DNA of 64,000 nucleotides from Mycolicibacterium sp. GF69 (GTDB lineage: Bacteria; Actinomycetota; Actinomycetes; Mycobacteriales; Mycobacteriaceae), in assembly GCF_003284965.1 (NCBI RefSeq), contig NZ_QMEW01000020.1:32020-96019 (forward strand). The letters are read 5' to 3'. The notes under the pieces are model-generated. The model was not told the origin of the DNA. It saw nothing but the letters and a program-made list of their open reading frames with translations, and did no database searches. A program made the position numbers and the translations under genes. How positions within the stretch are numbered: position 1 is the stretch's first letter; every line of letters starts with the position of its first letter. Below are positions 15,996-24,445 of the stretch, piece after piece.

Positions 15996-16001
15996 ATGCA
16001 G
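15986..16001. promoter_or_regulatory. palindrome over the start of the arsR-CDF operon
   Basis: On the coding strand it reads CTGCAT-ATGA-ATGCAG, with perfect 6-base arms around a centre that contains the start codon. It could be the autoregulatory site of the repressor; ArsR-family sites often lie over the transcript start. Support is by form only. Confidence 0.4.
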
Positions 16002-16184
16002 ATAGTAGGATACACATTGCGGAATGGTGGACAGGGGTCAGGCCACGACAAAGGTTTCCGCCCCGGCGAAGGGCCCTGCGAACCACCCCTGCAGCGACAT
16101 GGGTGGTCAGCAGACCGGAGCGCGGCCTGTCAGACGGGCCTGGTGGGTGGACGCTCGGACGAAGTCGGCGGGGAGGCAACAGTA

Positions 16185-16400
16185 TTGACGAGCGTGGACG
16201 GCTGGCTGGTGGTCCTCGGTGTAATGGCCGGCATGGCGTTGTTGTGGTTGAGCGTCGTGGCCACCCTGCTGCTGCTCAGACCCGATGCTGTCGGTGTACG
16301 CGAGGCCCTGCGGCTGGTCCGGACCTTTTGCGGCTGCTTAAGGGGTTGGCATCGGATACGACGCTCCCTCGGGGGATTCGGCTTCGGTTGCTGTTCGGTC
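16185..16400 (+). pseudogene. DUF1232/YkvA-type protein, frameshifted and 3' lost
   Basis: A TTG at 16185 with GGGAGG upstream opens a membrane segment (SVDGWLVVLGVMAGMALLWL) and VREALRLV. The homologous continuation (PDLLRLLKGLASDTTLPRGI) is in another frame, so a one-base shift has occurred near 16320. The conserved DUF1232 core expected next is missing; after RLRLLF the sequence turns into unrelated DNA. Function of the intact family is not established. Confidence 0.6.
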
Positions 16401-16560
16401 CCTCGAAGAATCATGCGATGACCTTCAATCACTCGGCTACGACACGCCGGTACCGCCGATCAGGTCCGACTCGTACACCACTCTGCTGGACGCAACCGAT
16501 TCCTGTCGGCAACCCACGTTCACATGCAGTGAGGCCCCAGCCTCGTCACACCGTCTAGCC

Positions 16561-16701
16561 ACCGTCGGCATCGTGGGCGCCTGGATCGCCGGAACCGCGC
16601 TGGCCGACCCGCGTTGTGCGTCGTTATCGTTATGGGGGGCGGGCTGGCCATGCTGGTCACCGCCCTTGTCGGCAACTCGTCCATGGCTAGCGCCGGCATC
16701 C
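16561..16701 (+). pseudogene. fragment of a VIT-family (iron/manganese) transporter
   Basis: Two hydrophobic pieces in different frames, TVGIVGAWIAGTALADPR then VVIVMGGGLAMLVTALVGN, match the closing helices of VIT/CCC1-like transporters in style and order. No start or upstream part is present. This is probably what remains after a deletion. The family call is made from a short stretch and is tentative. Confidence 0.4.
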
Positions 16702-16726
16702 GATGGGACAGCGCGAGCCTCGGGCG

Positions 16727-17866
16727 TTACGAGTGGGCGGACGACTCGAACCGCACATGCGCGTCTAGCCCGCTTCGGGTCCTGGTGTGAGGGCGTGGCG
16801 TCAGATCAGCGGTGGCGCCACTGGCTTGGGCGAGCCGGGCGACGATGGCCAGGCCCAGTCCGCTGCCGGCGGTGTCTGTAGATCCCCGCCAGAAGCGGTC
16901 GAAGGCTCGAGCGCAGTCCTGTGCAGACATGCCGGGACCCTCATCCCGTACGTGCAGATCCACGGCATCGCTACCGACAGCCGCTGCGACGGTCAGCTCG
17001 ATGGTGGTGTCGGGCGGGGCGACCGCCAGGGCGTTGTCGATGAGATTGTCGATGATCTGCTCGGTGGCTCCGGGCACAGCCAACACGAGGGCCGTTCCTG
17101 GAGCCGTCACGACGATGTGTACCCCCGATTCCTCGGCCAGCGCCTGCCATTGTTCGACGCGCGCGCGGGCAAGGGCGGCGAGGTCGATCTCCTGCCGCGG
17201 GATCGCCGCGTCGTCGGCGCGACTGAGTACCAGCAGGTGATCGACGATCTGCTGGAGGCGCAATGCCTCGTTCTGGGCTGCCGCGACGGTCTCACGCGTG
17301 GCTTCGGGGTCGGCCTCGACGAGGTCGGCGGCGTTGTCTAATCGCACGCGCAGCGCAGTCAACGGTGTGCGCAGCTGGTGAGAGGCGTCGCCGGCGAATG
17401 CGCGCTGCTGGCGAAGCTGATCTTCGATCCGATCGGCCATTTGGTTTACCGACCTTGCCAGGCTGCGGATTTCGGGGGCCCCGCCTCGTTGTGAGGTTCG
17501 CGCGTCGAGCCGTCCGTCGGCAAGCAGTTCGGTCGTGCGGCGCAGTTGCTGCAGCCGGCGCGTGACCGTGCCGGCGAGGACGAACGCCACCACACCCGCC
17601 AGCAGCACCGTGATGCCGGCGATCAGCCACAGCATGCGTATCTGCCCGCGCACCTTGTCGGCGATGACCTGCGTCGGATAGGTCAGACGCACCGCCCCCA
17701 GCACCCGGTCACCGCTGACGACTGGCACCGCGACATAGAGCAGGTCGGTGCCCAGGCTGACCGAATGACGTTGTCCGGTGGCGATGTCGCCCGACAGCGC
17801 CGTCTCGATCTCCGGGCGCGACCGGTAGGAGCCGCCGGCGGCGGACTGATCGTCGTCTGAGGTCAC
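16727..17866 (-). CDS. sensor histidine kinase, N-terminus truncated (379 aa left)
   Basis: What remains is the end of an extracytoplasmic sensor region (1-75), one helix (78-102), HAMP, the dimerisation domain with phosphorylatable H163 (FAGDASHQLRTPL), and the ATPase domain with N-box (NLIDNAL), DEGPGM and GLGLAI. The first transmembrane helix and most of the sensor are missing: the frame begins at GTG 17866, exactly where a fadD fragment on the other strand also begins. No response regulator gene is next to it. It may be inactive, or expressed as an N-terminally shortened kinase. Confidence 0.8.
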   Translation of the reverse strand: MTSDDDQSAAGGSYRSRPEIETALSGDIATGQRHSVSLGTDLLYVAVPVVSGDRVLGAVRLTYPTQVIADKVRGQIRMLWLIAGITVLLAGVVAFVLAGTVTRRLQQLRRTTELLADGRLDARTSQRGGAPEIRSLARSVNQMADRIEDQLRQQRAFAGDASHQLRTPLTALRVRLDNAADLVEADPEATRETVAAAQNEALRLQQIVDHLLVLSRADDAAIPRQEIDLAALARARVEQWQALAEESGVHIVVTAPGTALVLAVPGATEQIIDNLIDNALAVAPPDTTIELTVAAAVGSDAVDLHVRDEGPGMSAQDCARAFDRFWRGSTDTAGSGLGLAIVARLAQASGATADLTPRPHTRTRSGLDAHVRFESSAHS

Positions 17867-17879
17867 GACGGCGTCGCCG

Positions 17880-18226
17880 GCGGCCTGGTGGTCTGCGGCC
17901 GCGCCAAGGAACTGATCACGGTGGCCGGGCGCAACATCTTCCCCGCGGAGGTGGAGCGGGTGGCCGCAGGCGCGCCCGGGGTGCGCGAAGGCGCCGTGGT
18001 CGCGGTCGGCGTCGGGGAGCGATCGATCCGCCCCGGGGTTGCGATCGTCGCGGAGTTCCGCGGGCCCGACGAAGCGCAGGCCCGCGCCGACCTCATCGAA
18101 CGCGTCGCATCCGAATGCGGCGTGGTCCCCGCCGACGTCGTCTTCGTGCGGCCCGGCACGCTGCCACGGACCTCGTCGGGCAAGCTGCGCCGACTCGAAG
18201 TCAAGCGCGACCTGCTGCAGCGATAA
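17880..18226 (+). pseudogene. C-terminal fragment of a FadD-type acyl-CoA/acyl-AMP ligase
   Basis: Only the C-terminal subdomain of an adenylate-forming enzyme is present. The A8 hinge motif GRAKELITVAGRN is followed by PAEVERVA and the A10 motif PRTSSGKLRR with its catalytic Lys. The N-terminal adenylation domain (about 450 residues) is absent; the frame opens abruptly next to the truncated kinase. A GTG at 17888 could start a 112-residue peptide but this would not be an enzyme. It marks the island edge. Confidence 0.85.
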
Positions 18227-18232
18227 CCGGCG

Positions 18233-19096
18233 TCACCCGCCCGGGGCGGCGGGCGGGGTCTCGGTCGGGCTTGTCGTCGTCGGCGTCACGGTCGTTGTCG
18301 TCGTGTCCGTCGTCTGCGCAGGCGTCGTGGCCGGGGGCGTCGTCTCGACCGCCGGCGGCGGCACCACGGTTTCAGTGGTCGGACTGATCACGGTCGTTTC
18401 GGTCACCGTGGTCGGTGTGGTCGTCGTGGTGGTCGTCGTGGTGGTGGTCGTGGTGCCCGACCCCGATTCGATGACGCCGCACGCCACCCGCGGGCCGGCG
18501 TCACCAGTTGCCAGCGTGTCCTGATCCGGACCGGGTGTGCCGTTGGGCTGGGTGTAGCGATCGGGGATGTGGCCGAAGTTGTCTTCGTCCTGGTGGATCA
18601 TCAGCGCGGTGCCTTCGCCCGCCAGCAGGTCCTGTGCGGTGAACGCATCGGTGGTCGTGACCAGTTCGGCCGAACCGTCGGAGCGGACCTCCAGCGACGT
18701 GAGGTCACCGCTGGCCGGGTGGCCGGTGTGGCCCGGCGCCTGGAAGTGACCGCCCGCGGAGAGGAAGTCGCCGGGTTCTCCGCCGGTGGGCGCCACCGAG
18801 TTCGCCTCGCACTTTCCGACCGCATGGATGTGCAACCCGTGGAAACCGGGGCTCAACACGCCGTCTTCGATGGTCTGGACGCTCACCCGCGCGTAGCCGT
18901 TCGCGAAGTCCAACGTCGCATCGGCGACGGCAGTGCCGTCCGCGGTCTTCAGCTGTGCGGTCAACCGCTCGGTTCCGGCGGGTGCCGGTGTCTCGGACGT
19001 CGTTGTCTGCTCGTCTGCCTGCTCGGTGCTGCAGCCGGCGAGCGCGATGATCGGCGCCGTGACGACGGCAGCCGCATAGATGAACCGGTTTGCCAT
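18233..19096 (-). CDS. sodC: Cu/Zn superoxide dismutase lipoprotein with Thr-rich tail (287 aa)
   Basis: Removes superoxide outside the membrane. Lipobox LAGC with C22. Copper/zinc ligands lie in GLHIHAVGKC (H89, H91), SAGGHF (H117) and MIHQDED (H168); C96 and C206 can form the conserved disulfide. The catalytic body ends at about 212. It is followed by some 75 residues of Thr, Pro and Val repeats (a run of 12 Thr first) not typical of the M. tuberculosis protein. The ATG at 19096 is used; upstream codons add a non-signal stretch. The stop lies seven bases from the end of the convergent fadD fragment. Confidence 0.92.
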   Translation of the reverse strand: MANRFIYAAAVVTAPIIALAGCSTEQADEQTTTSETPAPAGTERLTAQLKTADGTAVADATLDFANGYARVSVQTIEDGVLSPGFHGLHIHAVGKCEANSVAPTGGEPGDFLSAGGHFQAPGHTGHPASGDLTSLEVRSDGSAELVTTTDAFTAQDLLAGEGTALMIHQDEDNFGHIPDRYTQPNGTPGPDQDTLATGDAGPRVACGVIESGSGTTTTTTTTTTTTTPTTVTETTVISPTTETVVPPPAVETTPPATTPAQTTDTTTTTVTPTTTSPTETPPAAPGG

Positions 19097-19149
19097 GCCA
19101 GCGGCGTACCCAACGAAGTGATCGGCAACACATAAGCGCAACTGACAAG

Positions 19150-19911
19150 ATGAGCCGCGTGGCTGAGCGCGTCAGTTTTCCGAGCTCCAGCGGACCCTCG
19201 CTCGCCGGCGTGGTCGACCTGCCCGACGGTGACATCCGGGGCTGGGGCGTCTTCGCGCACGGGTTCACGCTGGGCAAGGACAGTCCGGCCGCGAGCCGGA
19301 TCTGCAAGCAACTCGCCGACGAGGGCATCGGCATGCTGCGCTTCGACAACATCGGCCTCGGCGACTCCGAAGGCGACTGGAGCGACGGCTCGTTCTCGCA
19401 CAAGGTCGCCGACACCGTGCGGGCCGTCGAGTACATGGGCTCCCAAGGTCGCGAGGTGCACCTGCTGGTCGGGCACTCATTCGGTGGTTCGGCCGTCATC
19501 GCCGCCGCGCACGAGTGCCCGAGCGTGGCGGCGGTGGCCAGCATCGCCGCGCCCTACGAGCCCGCGCACGTCGAGAACACCTACGACGCGCTGGTGGAAC
19601 GGATCGAAGCCGAGGGCGAGGCGCAGTTCCTCATCGGCGGAAAGGCGCTCACGCTCAAGCGGCATTTCGTCGAGGACGTCCGCAACGCCGACCTGCGCGA
19701 GCGCATCCACACCCTGCGTCGCGCGCTGCTGGTCATGCATTCGCCCACCGACAACACCGTCGGTATCGCCAACGCCAGCGAGATCTTCCAGTGCGCGCGC
19801 CATCCGCGCAGCTTCGTGTCCCTCGAGGGCGCCGACCACCTGCTCACCGGTAAAGACCAGGCGGCGCGCGCTGCGCGGATCATCAGCGCCTGGGCCGACC
19901 CCTACCTGTAG
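19150..19911 (+). CDS. alpha/beta hydrolase (253 aa)
   Basis: Serine-hydrolase fold with oxyanion segment VFAHGFTLGKDS, nucleophile elbow GHSFGGSA, acid region MHSPTDNTV and catalytic His in GADHLL. Best fit is the small group of cytosolic hydrolases often found fused to or beside OsmC-type proteins; substrate unknown. It is divergent from sodC with 53 bases between starts. Confidence 0.82.
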   Translation: MSRVAERVSFPSSSGPSLAGVVDLPDGDIRGWGVFAHGFTLGKDSPAASRICKQLADEGIGMLRFDNIGLGDSEGDWSDGSFSHKVADTVRAVEYMGSQGREVHLLVGHSFGGSAVIAAAHECPSVAAVASIAAPYEPAHVENTYDALVERIEAEGEAQFLIGGKALTLKRHFVEDVRNADLRERIHTLRRALLVMHSPTDNTVGIANASEIFQCARHPRSFVSLEGADHLLTGKDQAARAARIISAWADPYL

Positions 19912-19928
19912 TCATCTAACTGCTGCAC

Positions 19929-20900
19929 TCATCTAACTGCGACGACGACCTTGCCCTTCGCCGAGCGGTCCTCGAGCGCGGCGATCGCATCGGCGGCTCG
20001 CTCCAAGGCAAACACCTGCGGCTCCGGCGCCGACACTGCGCCCGACGCCAGCAGCGGCTCGAGTTCGGCCCACTGCTCGGCGAGATAGTTGGGATGGGTG
20101 AAAGTCCATGCGCCCCAGCCCACCCCGACCGCATCGACGTTGTTGAGCAGTAACCGGTTCACCTTGACCGTCGGGATCTCACCGCCGGTGAAGCCGATGA
20201 CGAGCAGCCGCCCGCCCGGCGCCAGTGAACGCAGCGAGTCGGTGAATCGGTCACCGCCGACCGGATCGACGACGATGTCCACGCCGCGGCCCTCGGTCAG
20301 CTCCTTGACCTTGTCTTTGAACCCGTCGGCCAGCACGACATCGGTGGCCCCGGCCGCTTCGGCCACCGCGGCCTTGTCCTCGGTGCTCACCACCGCGATC
20401 ACCCGCGACGCACCCCACGCGGGTGCCAATCGCAGCGTCGACGTCCCGATCCCGCCGGCGGCCCCGTGCACCAGCACGGTTTCGCCCTGCGCCAGCCGCC
20501 CCCGGGTCCGCAGCGCGTGGTGCATGGTCAGGTCGTTGAAGAGCAGACCCGCGCCGGCTTCGAAGGAGACATTGTCGGGCAGCTTGAAAACCCGTTCGGC
20601 GGGAAGTGCCACGACCTCGGCCATCGCGCCGCACAGCATCGTCAGCGCCGCGACCCGGTCGCCGGCCTGCACGTGCGCGTCGGCCGGTGCGCTGCGCACG
20701 ACGCCCGCCACCTCGCCGCCGGGCGTATACGGCAGCTCCGGCTTGTACTGATAGAGCCCGCGCGACTGCAGCACATCGGGAAACGCCACACCGGCCGCGT
20801 GCACGTCGATGACAACGGCGCCGTCGCCGTCGGGTTCGTCGACCTCGACGAGCTTGGCGGCCTGGGGTCCGTCGAGACTGGCAATCTGGATCGCGCGCAT
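19929..20900 (-). CDS. zinc-independent NADPH:quinone oxidoreductase, FadB4/Qor-like (323 aa)
   Basis: Medium-chain dehydrogenase/reductase fold: N-terminal GroES-like domain (PGGEVAGVV), then the nucleotide site VHGAAGGIGTSTLRL and VVSTEDKAAVAEAAGA. The structural-zinc Cys lobe and catalytic Cys/His are absent, as in quinone reductases. Length and style fit mycobacterial FadB4 (Rv3141), but there it lies beside fadE23, while here fadE23 is 40 kb away, so a paralogue is possible. Confidence 0.82.
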   Translation of the reverse strand: MRAIQIASLDGPQAAKLVEVDEPDGDGAVVIDVHAAGVAFPDVLQSRGLYQYKPELPYTPGGEVAGVVRSAPADAHVQAGDRVAALTMLCGAMAEVVALPAERVFKLPDNVSFEAGAGLLFNDLTMHHALRTRGRLAQGETVLVHGAAGGIGTSTLRLAPAWGASRVIAVVSTEDKAAVAEAAGATDVVLADGFKDKVKELTEGRGVDIVVDPVGGDRFTDSLRSLAPGGRLLVIGFTGGEIPTVKVNRLLLNNVDAVGVGWGAWTFTHPNYLAEQWAELEPLLASGAVSAPEPQVFALERAADAIAALEDRSAKGKVVVAVR

Positions 20901-21045
20901 GGCGCCATTTAACTCTTTCGCATCCCCGGCTGTGCGGCTGGCGTGGATCGTCGCCGAATCGGGGGCGGGCGGTGACCTCGGCGCGGCACACTGTTAGATA
21001 AGCTGACTTACGCGGCAATGTCGCCGAGGTCGAAACGGAGCGCAT

Positions 21046-22011
21046 ATGAACAGTGGTCCCCGACGCCGGTCGAAGGTGGCACCCTTCGCCCTTGCGGAGT
21101 CACTGCCTCCCGGTCGGGCCCTGGCGGTGCGCTCCACAGACGGCACCCGACTGCACGCCGAGGTGTTCGGCCGCGAGGACGGCTATCCGATCGTGCTGGC
21201 ACACGGCATCACCTGCGCCATCCGGGTGTGGGCGCACCAGATCGCCGACCTGTCTCGGCACTACCGCGTGATCGCGTTCGACCACCGCGGTCACGGCCGC
21301 AGCGCGGTGCCGGCGCGCGGCGGCTACAGCATCGACCACCTGGCCGCAGATCTGGATTCGGTGCTCGACGCGACGCTCGCGCCCGGCGAACGGGCGGTCA
21401 TCGCCGGCCATTCGATGGGTGGCATCGCGATCACCGCATGGGCCGAGCGGTACGCCGAGAGGGTGACCGAACGCGCTGCCGCCGTCGCGCTGATCAACAC
21501 CACGACCGGTGATTTGTTGCGCGACGTCCAGTTGCTGCCCGTGCCCGCGGCGCTTGCGGGTGTCCGCATCCGCACCGCCGGGACGTTCCTGAAGACGTTC
21601 GGCGCAACGCCGCTGCCGCGGGTCATTCACCGGCCCAATCAGCGGTTCATCTCGATGCTGGCGGTGGGCCGCGACGCCGACCCCGCGATCGCGGCGTTCG
21701 TGCACGAGCTGTTCAGCTCGACGCCGCCCGCCGGCCGTGGCGGCTGGGCTCGCACGCTCGTCGACCACCTCGGCCCCCAGCACATCGGGCTCAACAACCT
21801 CGTCGTGCCGACGCTGGTGATCGGCAGCGAGAAGGATCGGCTGCTGCCCGTGACGTCGGCCCGTCGCATCGCCGACGAAGTGCCCAACCTGACCGAGTTC
21901 GTCGCACTGTCCGGTGGGCACTGCGCGATCCTGGAACGCCCCGACGAGGTCAACAAGCACCTGCGCGGGCTGATCGACTCGGTGACCGCCGAACGCCGCA
22001 TCAGCTCCTAA
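21046..22011 (+). CDS. alpha/beta hydrolase, Hpx (Rv3171c)-like (321 aa)
   Basis: Typical fold: LAHGITCAIRVW at the oxyanion hole, FDHRGHGRS, the nucleophile elbow GHSMGGIA, the acid region GSEKDRLLPV and catalytic His in GGHCAIL. Its convergent position against an AofH-type amine oxidase mirrors Rv3171c/Rv3170 in M. tuberculosis, where the homolog is annotated as a non-haem haloperoxidase; a plain ester hydrolase activity is more likely. The two genes overlap by four bases at their 3' ends. Confidence 0.83.
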   Translation: MNSGPRRRSKVAPFALAESLPPGRALAVRSTDGTRLHAEVFGREDGYPIVLAHGITCAIRVWAHQIADLSRHYRVIAFDHRGHGRSAVPARGGYSIDHLAADLDSVLDATLAPGERAVIAGHSMGGIAITAWAERYAERVTERAAAVALINTTTGDLLRDVQLLPVPAALAGVRIRTAGTFLKTFGATPLPRVIHRPNQRFISMLAVGRDADPAIAAFVHELFSSTPPAGRGGWARTLVDHLGPQHIGLNNLVVPTLVIGSEKDRLLPVTSARRIADEVPNLTEFVALSGGHCAILERPDEVNKHLRGLIDSVTAERRISS

Positions 22012-23393
22012 TCGGCCAGCGCGCGATGCACCTCGTCGGCCGCACGTCTGCCCGACCGCACGGCCCCGTCGAGGAAGCCCGTCCAGGTGTCGGCGGTTTC
22101 TGTTCCCGCCCAATAGATTCCGTCGACGGGCTTGCGCAACCACGGTCCGTACGTCGTCCATGAACCGGGCGGCACGGCGGCCGTCGGCCCACCCGGCGCG
22201 AACTGCTCTGCGCCCCAACAATGGTCGAGGTAGTCGATCGGTTGCCGCGCGGCCTCACCGAACAACGTCGCGAACCCCGACAGGGCGCGCTCCCGGCGCT
22301 GCGCCGGCGGGAGCGCGTCGAACGAGCGGGCGTCGACGAAGCCGAGCAGGACGCCCGGGCCACCCCCGCGAGCGGGGAATTCGTCGGAGTCGTCCGGACT
22401 GACATCGAAGGTGATGAACACCGGTCCCTCGTCGGAAAGCGCTTCCCCCGAAAGTCCTTTCGCGCGCCAGAACGGAGTCTCATACGCGGCGTAGGCCTTG
22501 CTGAGGTTGCCCTGAGGCCAGTGCTGGGCAAGCTTGCCGTATTCGGGGGAAAGCTCCGGCACGAATGCGATCGACTTGCGGTGCTCGGGCGGGATCGCGA
22601 CGATGACGGCCTTCGCGCGCACGGCGCCATGATCCGATGTCACGGTGAGCGTGCCGTCGCTGTGACGTTCGATGCTGCGCACCACGGCGTTCAAGATCAC
22701 ATCGTGACCCAGTGCCGTCAGTTCGTCGGCGATCCGGATCGCGATCTGCTGCGTGCCCGCGGCGAACCGGCTCTGTTGCGCGCCGCCCTCGACGTCGAGC
22801 ATGCGATCCAGTCCGCCGGCCGCCTTGACGTAGCGCACCGCGTGCAGCATCGACACCTGCGCGGGCTCGCAACCCCAGGTGACCCGCGACATGATCGCCA
22901 TCAGGTCGCGCGTGCCCGCGCTGGCGTGCACCGACTTCAGCCATCCGTCGAGCGACAGGGAGTCCAGGCTGTCGGCCTGCGAACCGGTCCACGGCGCTTC
23001 GACCGAGACCCGGCGGCAGACCCGCTCGAAGCGCCACTGGATGCGCGAGACGTCGAGCAACTCGATGATCGACAGTCGCGGAATGGTGCTGCGGTAGGAG
23101 CGAACCCGGCCCCGCCACCGGATCAGGTTCTTGCCGCGGCTGAAGGTGGGCACGGCCGCAGAGCCCAGCTCCGCGGCCAACTCGGCGACGGCGTCCTGGG
23201 TCGGCCCGACGAACGTCGCGCCGAGGTCGACTGGGACGCCGGCGATGGTCGCAGTCGACGACCGGCCGCCCACGCGGTCGCGCCCCTCGAGGACCACGAC
23301 GTCATGGCCGAGGCGTACCAGCGCCCGTGCCGCCGACAACCCGGCGAAGCCGGCGCCCACCACGACGACGTCGGTACTGGCTGGGGTACTCAC
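22008..23393 (-). CDS. aofH: flavin-containing monoamine oxidase family protein (461 aa)
   Basis: FAD is bound by VVVVGAGFAGLSAARAL near the N-terminus, with LEGRDRVGGRS, and the C-terminal closing motif GIYWAGTETADTWTGFLDGAV is present; these are the hallmarks of the amine-oxidase family. Length is close to M. tuberculosis AofH (Rv3170, about 448 aa). The amine substrate is not known. The start is GTG 23393, only 19 bases from the start of the divergent F420-type gene. Confidence 0.85.
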   Translation of the reverse strand: MSTPASTDVVVVGAGFAGLSAARALVRLGHDVVVLEGRDRVGGRSSTATIAGVPVDLGATFVGPTQDAVAELAAELGSAAVPTFSRGKNLIRWRGRVRSYRSTIPRLSIIELLDVSRIQWRFERVCRRVSVEAPWTGSQADSLDSLSLDGWLKSVHASAGTRDLMAIMSRVTWGCEPAQVSMLHAVRYVKAAGGLDRMLDVEGGAQQSRFAAGTQQIAIRIADELTALGHDVILNAVVRSIERHSDGTLTVTSDHGAVRAKAVIVAIPPEHRKSIAFVPELSPEYGKLAQHWPQGNLSKAYAAYETPFWRAKGLSGEALSDEGPVFITFDVSPDDSDEFPARGGGPGVLLGFVDARSFDALPPAQRRERALSGFATLFGEAARQPIDYLDHCWGAEQFAPGGPTAAVPPGSWTTYGPWLRKPVDGIYWAGTETADTWTGFLDGAVRSGRRAADEVHRALAD

Positions 23394-23412
23394 GGGATTA
23401 GGCTCTCACGCC

Positions 23413-24402
23413 GTGAAGGTGATGACGGCGTTGTTCGGCCCAACCGACGCGATCGAACGGGCGCAAATGCTGCGCGACGCGGGCGCCGGCGGTGTGTTCA
23501 TCTTCGAGGGGCCGCACGACGTGTTCGCGCCGTTGACGCTGGCGTCCGCCGTGGACGGCCTCGATCTGATGACCAACGTGGCCATTGCGTTTCCGCGCAA
23601 CCCGATTCAGCTCGCCCACCAGGCTTACGATCATCAGCTGCTGGCCAAGGGCCGCTTCACGCTGGGGCTGGGCACGCAGGTGCGCGCACAGGTCGAGAAG
23701 CGCTACGGAGCGGCATTCGACCATCCGGTCGCCCGGATGACGGAGATGGTCGGCGCGCTGCGCGCGGTGTTCGCGGCATGGGAGACCGGCGAGCGCCTCG
23801 ACTTTCGCGGCGAATACTTCCAGCACACGCTGATGACGCCGACGTTCAACCCCGGGCCCAACCCGTACGGACCGCCGCCCATCTACCTCGGAGCTCTGGG
23901 CCCGCGGCTGACCCGCGCCACCGCCGCCGTCGCCGACGGCCTGCTGGTCATGCCGTTCGGGTCCAAGCGGTTCCTGCACGAGGTGACGATGCCCGAGGTC
24001 CGCGCCGGGCTGTCGGAGGCGGGGCGCACCATCGACGAGTTCGCGGTGGTGCCCGAGATCATCGTGTCGGTGGGTTCCGACGACGGGGAACACGCCGCCG
24101 CGCGCAGGCTGTTGGCGTTCTACGGCTCCACGCCCGCCTACCGCCCGGTGCTCGACGTGCACGGCTGGGGCGAGTTGCAGCCCGAACTCAACGCGCTGTC
24201 GAAGCAGGGACGATGGCAGGAGATGGGCACGTTGATCGATGACGACGTGCTGCACACCATCGCGGCCTGCGGCAGTCCGTCAGAGGTGGCCGCCCACATC
24301 CGCGACCGCGTCGACGGGGTGTCCGACCGGATCTGCCTCTACCAGCCCGGGCCCATCGCGATCGACGCGTTGGCCCAGATCGTCGACGCGTTGGCCCCCT
24401 GA
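23413..24402 (+). CDS. F420-dependent luciferase-like oxidoreductase (329 aa)
   Basis: TIM-barrel LLM-class enzyme: FEGPHDVFAPL near the start, IAFPRNPIQLAHQAYDHQLL, GRFTLGLGTQVRAQVEKRYG and PPPIYLGALGPRLTR. This is the pattern of the F420-using families common in mycobacteria. The GTG at 23413 is taken because the longer frame upstream would overlap aofH. Substrate unknown. No clear ribosome site is seen, and with 19 bases to the divergent gene a leaderless transcript is likely. Confidence 0.83.
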   Translation: MKVMTALFGPTDAIERAQMLRDAGAGGVFIFEGPHDVFAPLTLASAVDGLDLMTNVAIAFPRNPIQLAHQAYDHQLLAKGRFTLGLGTQVRAQVEKRYGAAFDHPVARMTEMVGALRAVFAAWETGERLDFRGEYFQHTLMTPTFNPGPNPYGPPPIYLGALGPRLTRATAAVADGLLVMPFGSKRFLHEVTMPEVRAGLSEAGRTIDEFAVVPEIIVSVGSDDGEHAAARRLLAFYGSTPAYRPVLDVHGWGELQPELNALSKQGRWQEMGTLIDDDVLHTIAACGSPSEVAAHIRDRVDGVSDRICLYQPGPIAIDALAQIVDALAP

Positions 24403-24445
24403 CTCCTATGGTGGTACTCAGCGGGACCAAAGGAGGTTGCGGACA

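Noticed and set aside
1..17866. Transposase or integrase genes in the island
   Set aside because: No DDE, serine or tyrosine recombinase motif was seen in any frame, although the region looks mobile.
17840..17960. tRNA gene or att repeat at the island edge
   Set aside because: No tRNA-like fold or direct repeat could be found; the other island end is outside the window.
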